64,000 bases of DNA, taken from NCBI GenBank assembly GCA_006503535.1, contig QYRS01000012.1, positions 1,302,001 to 1,366,000 of the forward strand. The letters run 5' to 3'. Shown piece by piece: positions 44,530 to 53,338 of this stretch. This DNA comes from Arthrinium phaeospermum. Taxonomy: Eukaryota; Ascomycota; Sordariomycetes; Amphisphaeriales; Apiosporaceae. Below the pieces are notes generated by a model. That model saw only the letters and a program-made list of their open reading frames with translations, searched no databases and had not been told where the DNA came from. The position numbers were made by a program, and so were the translations under genes. The number at the start of each line of letters is the position of its first letter. Positions within the stretch are counted from its first letter, which is position 1.

Positions 44530-45222
44530 ATGGATACTCGAGCACAGTCACTCTTTGACCCAGAGCTAGCAGGAAGATTAACCCATGGCATGCCCGTCCT
44601 CAAAATGCAGAATTCTCTTCAAATAGAGGCTCACCTCCACAACCTCATCAAACTGGTGACCGACTGCGTTCATTCAGCCCCGGACGACGACACGTCTCTC
44701 CAATTCAACAAGCCTTACCCGGAGGAACGCAAGCTTTACTGGCTGACATTACTTTGCCCGGGGTTTAATCAAAAGAAGAACGAGATCTATCCTCCCAGTG
44801 CCAAATGGGTCTTCACCGTCATGGACGAGCAGTCAAAGTATGTCTCGGCCTCTCTTCAGGTCGTGTAGGACGATTCGGATCGGACGAAGGCCAAACTCAT
44901 GAACTTGATGGTTATGGAAAGGCATCGGCGCAAAAAGGTGGCCATGCAGCTGGTGCATATCGTCGAGCAACATTGCTGGCGTGAAAAGAGGACAAAGATC
45001 CGGGCCCACGCAAAACGCGAGTCCCCGGGGCACAAATTCTTCCTCCACTGTGGTTACATGGAATATACACCCGTAGGAGATACAGAGGGCGCGGAAGGCG
45101 AGTTCAATGACCATGCGTACTTCGAAAAGGATTTGTCCCAAACCTGCAAGGGTCACAAGAAAGACAAACCCGTAAAAGGAGATACAAAGGGCGCGGACGG
45201 CGAGTCCAAAGAAAATGCGTAG
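44530..45222 (+). pseudogene. GNAT acetyltransferase-like gene broken by an in-frame stop
   Basis: One reading frame runs from ATG 44530 (open back to 44413) to TAG 44866-44868, and the same frame continues with no further stop to TAG 45220-45222. The second part reads KLMNLMVMERHRRKKVAMQL then VHIVEQHCW, and later SPGHKFFLHCGYME, which resembles the acetyl-CoA-binding motif A and the closing beta strand of GNAT enzymes. The first part has an uncharacterised N-terminal region (LYWLTLLCPGF, AKWVFTVMDEQS). No GT-AG intron I could find removes the stop while keeping frame; the nearest candidate (44838-44868) is 31 nt and shifts it. So I call it a pseudogene. The 3' end carries an imperfect tandem duplication. 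Confidence 0.5.
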
Positions 45223-45244
45223 GTACTTCAAAACGGATTTGTCC
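45070..45244 (+). repeat. Imperfect tandem duplication at the end of the broken GNAT-like gene
   Basis: Unit 1 (45070-45139) and unit 2 (45169-45244) share CCCGTA-GGAGATACA-AGGGCGCGGA-GGCGAGT and end with TACTTC-AAA-GGATTTGTCC. The second unit has small insertions, including one that creates the TAG ending the frame at 45222. Confidence 0.7.
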
Positions 45245-46124
45245 TAAGAAACGAGGATAGGAGGATATGATACGACGAAGCAGAAGCAACATGGACGAAG
45301 CGTAAGGAGACAGCAACTTGCCTTACTGTCTGCCTAGAACTGTATAGCGATACAAATGAGACTCAAAAGCGCCAATTAGTTGATAGTCGATAGTAGACAA
45401 TCCAATTTGGTTCAACCTGCGGCACAAATCAAATGTGACAATGTTCTTTGACTAAAAGACCTCGTTATCAGCGTGATGGCAACAGTAACTGCGTCCTTGG
45501 CTTACAGTTGTGTATCGCAAGAGGTATTTATTGTCAACGGGGATGGTGTTAGTCCTGATTCAATCACATGGTCTACTTTCAGATTCTCGCTGAGATTGGC
45601 AGCAATAGGAACTTTGCGTACTGCCTTCGGGCTCGTGGCAGATTATTCTGGAGCGACTTTGGAGCTCCTGCATTCCCACCGACGCGATCATCATGATGAG
45701 AGGAGAATTGGCAATCAACGCTTTGTATGCTGAAATATCCACAACGAGTGACATACTCTCGGACGAGTCCTGCACAGGCGAAGCGCCCCTTTATGGCATC
45801 TTGATGTTTCTGCATGTATATGGCGTTTGTGGCATCCAGATCTGTGACAGAGGTAACGGCGAAGAAGATGACGCTCGTCCATGCCAACAGCCTCCCGCCT
45901 GTTCCGGACTCTAGTACACCAGCTGCGCTGGAAGGCGCTGCGGGAAACCTGCTATTGGGGGATCATGTGCTCAATGGCGCTGTGAGCCCTTCGGAAGGAA
46001 TTTAAGCTGGTGCCGCCGGAGAAGCGAATCTTGGCCGCCTCTTTGGAGAGACTATTCTTGTGAGTTTCTCCAGCTTGGTTTGGTAAGCCTATGTTGGCAC
46101 CATGTTTGTAATGGCAGGTTTCAT
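45245..46124. other. Intergenic region, possibly gene remnants
   Basis: About 880 bp between two broken genes. Short frames on both strands (for example 45579-45887 minus) do not match anything I know. A stretch near 46000-46060 translates as EFKLVPPEKRILAASLERLF before a stop, and may be debris of a lost gene. Confidence 0.35.
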
Positions 46125-46499
46125 CATTTTTTGGAACAGCTGTACGGCAACGGCGAGCAGATCGAGGACGAGGCCAAGATGAGCGAGGCGCCGGTCAAGG
46201 TGGCCGGGGAGCACGGTACCGACTCGGTGACGGCCGTCGCGCTGGCCTACGTGCGGGCAAAGGCCGAGCACGTGTTCCCGCTCGTGGGCGGGCGCAAGAT
46301 CGGGCACTTGCAGCAGAACATCGCGGCGCTGAGCATCAGGCTGACGGCGGAGCAGATCTGGTACCTCGAGGGCGTGAAGCCGTTCGAGGTCGGGTTCCCG
46401 CACGATATGCTGGGGGCGGATCCGAATATCGCGGGGAGTAGCGTGCGGTTGAATCGGGCGGGGACGGTGGATTTCCCCAATGCGCGTCAGGCTAGCTAG
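46125..46499 (+). pseudogene. Aldo-keto reductase 3' fragment
   Basis: The frame reads VAGEHGTDSVTAVALAYVRA, then HVFPLVGGRKIGHLQQNIAA and GVKPFEVGFPHDMLGADPN up to a stop at 46499. This is the C-terminal third of aryl-alcohol-dehydrogenase-type aldo-keto reductases, including the cofactor-binding VGGRK-H block. The catalytic Asp-Tyr-Lys-His part and a proper start are missing upstream; the sequence before it has stops in all frames by eye. An acceptor-like TTTTTTGGAACAG just before CTGTACGG (near 46138) may be the last intron of the lost gene. It is either a relic or the tail of a gene whose exons I failed to see. Confidence 0.6.
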
Positions 46500-46685
46500 A
46501 CATATGGAGTTGGTCATCAGGAGTTCATAAATACACCTAAGACAAATATAGTACATAGGCGAGATCAAGTTCTTTGGGGGGTTTCAGGGGCTCGTCTCCC
46601 AGAAAAGGGGACAAGCTTAAAAATATTAGACAACTAAGCTAGAATATATATACACATATTTACATAACCATTTCGTTACCGTAGG

Positions 46686-48435
46686 TCAAGTTGCGGCAGT
46701 ATGATAGCCGCTCAGCGATACCCTGCAGGGAAAGTTTGCACGCGGATGCGCAGCCCCTGCCTCGACCAAATGTGCCTTCTCGAAATCTACATGCGTCAAA
46801 TCCAACTTCCTGTCCCCGTCCGCCTCGCCGTAGCATTCCTCGATATCGAACTCGCGGGCCAGGAGAACCAGGAACGCCTTGACCTCCTTCATCACGAGCT
46901 GCTGCCCCGTACACAGGCGCGGGCCGTACTCGAACGGCCTCCAAGCGCCCTTGGCCGGATGCAGCTCGTGTCCGGGCTCCACCAGGAACCGATCCGGCAG
47001 GAACTCCAGCGGTCGCGCCCACGCCTTCGGGCTGCGCTGGACGGCGTAGTGCAGCATCTGGACGGAGCAGCCCTCGGTTGGGAACTCGTTGCCCTGCTCG
47101 TCGCGCAGGACGAGGTCGCGGTGGCCCTGGCGGATGCCGTTGGCGGCGGGGAACAGGCGCATCGTCTCCTTGATGACGGCCGTGGTGTAGGGGAGCGAGT
47201 TCAGGACGGCCGGGTTCTTGCTGATGGTGTTCATGGCCGAGTCGGCGTGGCTTCCGAAGACGTCGTCGTGCTCCGCGCGCATCTTGCCCAGGACTTCTGG
47301 GTGTTTCCACGCAGTGTAGCAGCAGAAGGCCATGGTCGATGCCGTCGAGTCGTAGCCGGCAAAGAAGAACATGCGCATCTGGGAACAGAGCGTCTTGGAG
47401 AAGGCCGCACTAACATCATTATGGGGCGATGATGCGCTATTTCGTCCCATGTATGAGTCTAGCGCGACGTCCAACAGAGACTTGAAGTCATTTTGCTCGT
47501 CTTGCGTCTTCTCCGAGCGCCAGGCCTGCAGTCTGGCATCGATTTGCGACTTGATGTGGTTGTCAAGCATGCGGCTGTTGTTCCACAAGTTGAAAAGTTT
47601 GACAGGGTTGAAGTTGCCCAGGTTGTCCAGCGGGTTGTTGACGGCGAACTTGAGCTGCAGCTGTCGTATCATGGTCGTGGCGAGCGGGTGAGAACCGTGC
47701 TGAGTGCCCAAATCGGCATTGAGGACCAACTTTCCGATGATGTCGTTCATCATGGACAGAATAAGCGGTTCTAGGACGAACATGTCGCTGCCACTGCCAC
47801 CCTTGCCGGCCTTCTCCCGCAGCTTTTCGCGGAAGATGGACATCTGGCCGACGATGAATGGCACCGACGCGTCGAGGTTCTGGTTGCTGAAGAAGGGCAG
47901 GAAGTAGTCCCGGTCATGCTTCCACGCGTTGCCGTTCTGTGTGAACAGGGATTGACCATTAGTTATGGGATGGAACCAAGCATAGAGCTCCTCGGGCTTA
48001 CGGGCGCCCACGACCGGATGCTCGACGACCTGGGTTGCGAGGTACGGATCCGTCACGACCATCATGGGCCAGGCCATGGGAGTGAAGTCGACATAATAGG
48101 CGCCATGGGGCGCGTACTTGGTCGCCAACCAGTTGAGGATGTAGACGCTATGAGCCTCCGGGGGCAGCTCGTCCGCGGCGGCTTTTGCTGCCAGGAGATG
48201 GCCCATCACCATGTTGAAGGGCGGCATTGGCTGGTGGAGAGAATCAGATTTCTGAAGGTACATATATTCAGAACAATCAACGACTGAAGGTTGGACTTAC
48301 CATGCCTTGCCTGCTGAGCCGTTTCATGAGACTTCTCTTTTTCCAGGTATCTACCAAGAAAGCGATGGCCCGCAAGGCAAAGACAGCTATGAGCGTGCCA
48401 ATGCAAGCATTGAAAAGGAGCGGAGAAGTCGCCAT
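46686..48435 (-). CDS. Cytochrome P450 monooxygenase
   Basis: Two exons on the minus strand, 48435-48301 and 48230-46686, phase 0 (70-nt GTAAGT...CCAG intron); 559 residues. Exon 1 gives a membrane anchor (LLFNACIGTLIAVFALRAIA) and basic stop-transfer (WKKRSLMKRLSRQGM), then the proline hinge PMPPFNMVMGHLL. Oxygen-binding I-helix FFAGYDSTAS, K-helix KETMR, and the haem loop FEYGPRLCTG with axial Cys485 are intact. It should be an ER enzyme fed by P450 reductase. FFSNQNLD and LYAWFHPITNGQSLF recall fungal secondary-metabolism P450s, but no subfamily is claimed. It lies upstream of, and on the same strand as, nothing closely related; the MFS transporter gene ends 380 bp beyond its start. Confidence 0.92.
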
Positions 48436-48815
48436 TAAGCCGATCACTATATGTTATTACCTCAAACAAAGTCTTGCGAGCTATAGTCTTGCAAGTAGCG
48501 ACCAGTTCAAAAACGAATGTTGGGCACAAAAAAGTGTCTGTGAAGGAGAGATTCAAGATACTGTTAATGCAACTGTCTACAAAACTCCAGGCGGGCAAGT
48601 GCCCAGCTAACACCCGGGAACCCCAGTGTTTACGACACTAACAGGGTTGCTATTAACCACTAAAATTGCCCGTCGTCCTGAGTATTCCCGTCTAAGTAGA
48701 TAGACAAGGGTGTGCTTTAATCCGAAGTACAACATCAACTTATCAGTCTTGTCGCCTCGGACCGGGTCCAAGGAATCGGCACCGTATTTCGAAAAGATTG
48801 CTTCTCCTGGGTTGT
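48436..48815. other. P450 promoter region
   Basis: About 380 bp between the P450 start and the transporter stop. No gene or clear motif is seen. Confidence 0.45.
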
Positions 48816-50643
48816 CTACCTTGTATCCAAAGCCTTCTTCGCGCTCAACCCCTCTTCAGTAACCTCCGCCACCGCTTTCCCATCCTCGCCCAAATCCAGG
48901 GCCAGGGCCTCGACAACCCGCAGCTGCGCCCCGGCGCCGCTGGTCTGGTACCGGCCAAAGGCGAAGACGCCGACGCGCTTCTGGAACATCTCGTCGAGCT
49001 CCTCCAGCGTGCGGCCCTTGAGCTCCGGCAGGCAAAGGAAGGCCCAGGCCGCCGCGATCAGCGACCCGGCGCCCCAGACGAAGCCGATCTTGCCCTGCAG
49101 GCCGCCGTAGCCCGGGTCCTGCATGTAGGGGCTGACGAAGGTGACGAGCACGCCGACCGAGAAGCCGCTGAACGTGGCGGTCGTCACGGTCTTTTCGCGG
49201 ACGGCCAGGGTCGGCACCTCGGCGCAGACGATCCAGACGCTAAAAAGAATAGTCAAGTAATTAGCACCATGGTTCTTATTTCCGTTTGGACTACTCCGAA
49301 ATATCGTTGGGGGCTCAGCTGAGATGGATCTTTGTGTCGACTTACCATGAAGCCCATGTGATGGCTTGAACAAATTGCCAGATGAAGAGGCATGCCAGTG
49401 CGCCCTTCTGGGCGGCGAGGCTCTTCTGTTGGAACCCCGTGAGACCAGCCAGTATAAACATGCAGGAGGCCATGACGCAAGCACCTCCCACCATCAGGGG
49501 TCGTCGTCCGATCTTGTCGACGAAGTAAAAGGCCATGCTCGACGCAACACAATTGACAAAGTAGAGCAGGATGAGGACCTCGAAGCTGTCCTGGACGCCG
49601 ATCGACTGCAGGAACACCACGGCGTACTGGATGATGAAGGAGTTGCCCTGCGCCTGCTGAAGGCACTGCACGCCCGCCGAAATCGCGGTGCGGCGCAGGT
49701 TGGTGCCGGTGAAGGTGTCGGCCCACGACGAGTGCTCGTACAGTTCCCGGTCTTGCTCTTCGGCCACGAAGAGCAGCCGCAGCTCCTCGTCGATGAGCGC
49801 CTCGGGGGTCCCGCGCCGGAGGAAGTGCAGCACCTTTCGGGCCTCCTCATTGCGTTGCTGGCCTACGAGCCAGCGCGGCGATTCGGGCAGGAAGGTCCCT
49901 CCGATGATGAGGACGGCGGGGATGATGAACTGGAGGATGATGGTGACTCGGTACGCCCATTGGTCCGTTCGGTCCTTGAAACCCCAGTTTGACACGGCTG
50001 CCATTGTGGCCCCAACGAGCTGCCCTGTTTACTTCAAGTCAGAAGCCGACTTCCTCATCCGTGTCTCGCCAACAGCTTACAGAACTGGTACATGTTGATC
50101 AACGACCCTCGAATCTTGGCTGGCGCTACCTCACTCTGATAGGTAGGAACGACACTAAGAGCCCAGGCTGTGTCAGCAAGTTGCCAAAAGTTGGCAGTGA
50201 GCATCATGGCGATCTTACTTGCAGACCAAGCCCATGCTGATACTGTTGACGATCCGCCCTGCCATGAGCTGCCAGAACCTCCCTATCGCGGTCACTTGGA
50301 TCAGAATGCCCACGACGGCAATAGCGGCCGCTAGCAGGAAGGTCTTGATGCGGCCATACTTGTGGCCGATAATCCCGGAGAGCAGGCATCCGACTGCAAT
50401 GCCGGCGATCGGAGCGCCGCTGCCCGCCGACTGCCATGAAGCGGGGATCGAGTGAGCGCCCGTCGCGGCGTCCAAAACCCCGAAGTCTTTGGCGAACTGC
50501 TTCATGCCCAGGAAACCGGACCAGTAGCAGTTGTCCCAACCGAATCCGGCGCCAGCCAGGCCGGAGTAGCCGCTGACGGCGATCAGAGGCAGTGTCAGTT
50601 CTTTTCCCAGGTCGCTGGACCTCCATAGCGAAAAAAGACCCAT
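48816..50643 (-). CDS. MFS sugar transporter
   Basis: Four exons on the minus strand: 50643-50219, 50154-50081, 50024-49346 and 49239-48816; all phases agree, 533 residues. Sugar-porter signatures: GHKYGRIKTFL after helix 2, VVPTYQSEVAPAKIRGSLIN after helix 4, PESPRWLVGQQR before the central loop, DKIGRRPLM after helix 8, and PELKGRTLEELDEMF after helix 12. These mark the hexose/lactose-permease family of proton-coupled plasma-membrane carriers. The small second exon (74 nt) encodes the PTYQSEVAPAKIRG block, and the joins NVVPTYQ and MYQFWQLVGA are exactly those expected. The substrate is unknown. Many such genes are sugar-responsive. Confidence 0.92.
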
Positions 50644-51315
50644 GGCGATGATGAAGATATCACGTCAAGCACGGTTGTTTCTTCAGCGAACCCCAAAAGG
50701 ACAGCACAATTTCCAGCGATTTTCTTTTGCATCCCAGCCCACGGTTACCGACATGGGAAAGTGTTTTATGTGATATTCGAACCCCCCTCTCTATACTATT
50801 TTCTTTCCTTACACAAGGTGCAGGGAACTTGATATGCCGGCATGCAGATCCCGATGGTGGCGCCGGGCATGGACACCCCCATTGAGACATGGGGTCTGAT
50901 ACCCAATATCGGAACTGATGTGCCTACTGCAGGCTACGCTATAATACCTACTCGCATTTCCCCACCTCCGCATTCCAAGTTGGGTGTCCCAGATCTTGCC
51001 GAAAAGGGATGCTTGGGCCTTTGGGCAGGTTCGGGCCCACCCCGACACCCGCTTCCGGCGGAAGACTTCCGTTAGCTTCCGGTCAAATGTGAAGGGATTT
51101 AGGAGAAGAAGAATCTAAGGCATCTTGACAACATAGAGTTCAATATTCTCTACTTACTAAGGTACTTGCGTTGTCATTCGACAATGTTGTTTGATCGGCA
51201 TGGTAAGAAGAATGACGACCGCCAGCCACCAAACCGGTACACGTGGACTTGTTGATGTGTTTGGCCATGAGCTTTCGCACACAGTTGGCTGCCATGTGTG
51301 TAAACGGAACATTCA
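50644..51315. other. Transporter promoter region
   Basis: About 670 bp between the transporter start and the SDR stop. It holds a cluster of TTCCG motifs at 51051-51083. No gene is seen. Confidence 0.45.
51052..51064. promoter_or_regulatory. Candidate CGG-palindrome transcription-factor site
   Basis: CTTCCG-G-CGGAAG is a perfect interrupted palindrome, followed within 20 bp by two further TTCCG copies (51067-51080). Zn2Cys6 regulators commonly bind paired CGG triplets. It lies about 410 bp before the transporter start. Function is inferred only. Confidence 0.25.
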
Positions 51316-52419
51316 CTACAGGATGCCACCGCCTGCAATGGAAGCCGACGCGTCGCCGCCGTTGCGCTCTACACCCGCCCTCCAGCCGCTCATGACCCAC
51401 AGCAAGAACCTATCCCGCAGCCAAGCGGGCATGGCCTCGCAGGTGAGTCGGAGGAGCTCGTGTGCCCAGTACGCCGTCACGACGATTTTCCCACACCCGA
51501 CGCGGGCCAGGATTGCGCGCGCCGCCGTGCGGGCGTCGGGCATGAGTAGCGACCCGGCACCCCGGCGCCACGACACATTGGTCACGTCCCCGAGCCGGAT
51601 GTACATGATTTCGACGTCGCTCCGTTTGCCGGCATTGCCTTCCCTGTTTTCCATCTGGGCGAGCCGGTCTTCGAGTGCCAGGGTCTCAAACATGGTCTTG
51701 TTGAACGCCTTGGACGCCGAGTAGGTTGCCGTCAGCGGCATGCCCATGTCGGCCATGGACCCCACACTGATGACGAGGGCGCCGCCATGGTTCTTCCGCA
51801 ACTGGGGCAGCAGGGTGTGCGTCAGGTGCATCGCGAAGAGCGACTCCTTGCTTACGGCCTCAGTGTTCTGGCGGGGCGAGTACTCGGTGAAGTCGCCCAT
51901 GAGAGGGTTCTTGACGCCGCCGCCTACGTTATTGACCAGGACGGTAATGTGCAGGCCGTCGAGCTCGCGCTTCACTATGGCTTCAACGTCGACGCCAAGA
52001 TGGGCTTCAGAATTACTATCCCCAGCACTCGACTCCGAGCCGACAGCGGCAGCGCCGCGCACAAGACCCGCGTCCGCCAACAGCAGGCGGAACGACCGCG
52101 CCGGGTGTGCCTTCTGTAACTCCGCCTGGACCTTCTCCAGCTTGGTCGCATTGCGGCCGTGCAGGACGATGTTGAGGCCCGCGGCGGCTAGCTCCTGGGC
52201 TACGCAGCGGCCGATGCCGTCCGAGGCGCCGGTTACGACGGCCCAGGGCTCATTTTCTTGCTCTTCCTTCTGGCCTTTACCATCATCATCATTGATGCGG
52301 TATACGTATTGATGAAGTTTCGACGGTGTCAAGAAATACAGCCTGGCGAACTTCACGATGCCCCATAGGATGGAAAAGGACCAGGCAATGCCTAATGAGG
52401 TGAAAATGGTGGTCAACAT
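51316..52419 (-). CDS. Short-chain dehydrogenase/reductase, 3-ketoacyl reductase/17beta-HSD12-like
   Basis: One exon, 367 residues on the minus strand. An N-terminal membrane helix (LGIAWSFSILWGIVKFARLY) precedes the Rossmann fold: AVVTGASDGIG (60-70) binds NADP(H), LHGRN hints at NADP preference, NNVGGG is the NNAG variant, and Tyr233-x-x-x-Lys237 (YSASKAF) with a Ser in ISVGS completes the active site. The C-terminal part has a further hydrophobic stretch. Layout and length resemble ER very-long-chain 3-ketoacyl-CoA reductase (Ifa38) and 17beta-hydroxysteroid dehydrogenase 12, but the sequence is divergent and has an extra acidic loop (DDDGKGQKEEQENE), so a specialised role is possible. It is divergent from the decarboxylase gene. 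Confidence 0.88.
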   Translation of the reverse strand: MLTTIFTSLGIAWSFSILWGIVKFARLYFLTPSKLHQYVYRINDDDGKGQKEEQENEPWAVVTGASDGIGRCVAQELAAAGLNIVLHGRNATKLEKVQAELQKAHPARSFRLLLADAGLVRGAAAVGSESSAGDSNSEAHLGVDVEAIVKRELDGLHITVLVNNVGGGVKNPLMGDFTEYSPRQNTEAVSKESLFAMHLTHTLLPQLRKNHGGALVISVGSMADMGMPLTATYSASKAFNKTMFETLALEDRLAQMENREGNAGKRSDVEIMYIRLGDVTNVSWRRGAGSLLMPDARTAARAILARVGCGKIVVTAYWAHELLRLTCEAMPAWLRDRFLLWVMSGWRAGVERNGGDASASIAGGGIL

Positions 52420-53338
52420 CGCGCAGTTGCTCTGCTCTACTCTGCTGACGGGCCGTAATTTATCTCACCCGACCGTCACTGAAATGCGCGTTGTGAGAAT
52501 GTCAAAAGCGGCCTTCTATCGAGCTGAAACGAAAAAGAGGGTATTTGGTCCACATCGATACGTGGCGGTGGGCAGCCAATGAATGATAGCTTTCGGTGAG
52601 ATTGGCACTTTTCAGCTTTTGATTGGAGGCTGGCTTACACCTTGATTCGGATTCTCCTCGAAGTTCATTTCTTGACCTTTCTCCTATTCATAGCACGCAA
52701 CAGCGTTCTTCAAGACTCGGCATCTTGGCTTCGCACTCAATGCAAGACTTTACGTCGACCAACACTGGATAGAAGAGAGCGGTAACCAGCTTTCGCCCAT
52801 GAAAGCTTAGCCTGCAGTCTTGGGAGAGTCATGACGAAGTCTGTGATATACCACACCTTCATTCGGGACCGTCTCTCATTAGAGAGAACAGACTGTTAAC
52901 GGTGGATGGTAGGGGCAGCTTTTGCAGAGAAGTCAAAGTTGCACCCGCTACCTGCAGTGGCCTGGAATACCCGGCGCCGCGGACCGGGTTCGATGACGGG
53001 AACACACTTGATTCACCATACACATGAGACATCGTGCACTCTAGTGCCACCTGACTAGCGGGGTGGTAAGCCAAGATTGGCGAAGCCAGCTAAGTGCTAA
53101 GATCTCGGAAAGGTAGGTCAGTAAGACAACCGATACACCCGTTGTGAGACATGCACTTCCTACCGGGCCGTATGCAACGGACAAGGAAACGATCAAATGA
53201 GAATTGGATTCCAAGTAGCACCTTGGTCAGGAGTAAAGCCCGTAGGTGTAGCCTCTTATAGTGTGTCATACGCCCCTTGCAACTGCCGTCGGCAATCCTT
53301 GTTTTCTTTTTGTCGAAGGGAGTCCGAGGAGAACAACG
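52420..53338. other. Divergent promoter region
   Basis: About 920 bp separating the SDR gene (-) and the decarboxylase gene (+), which could share control elements. No gene is visible. I see no obvious repeated motif. Confidence 0.45.

Noticed and set aside
44838..44868. Short intron that would remove the TAG in the GNAT-like gene
   Set aside because: Only 31 nt and it breaks the reading frame.
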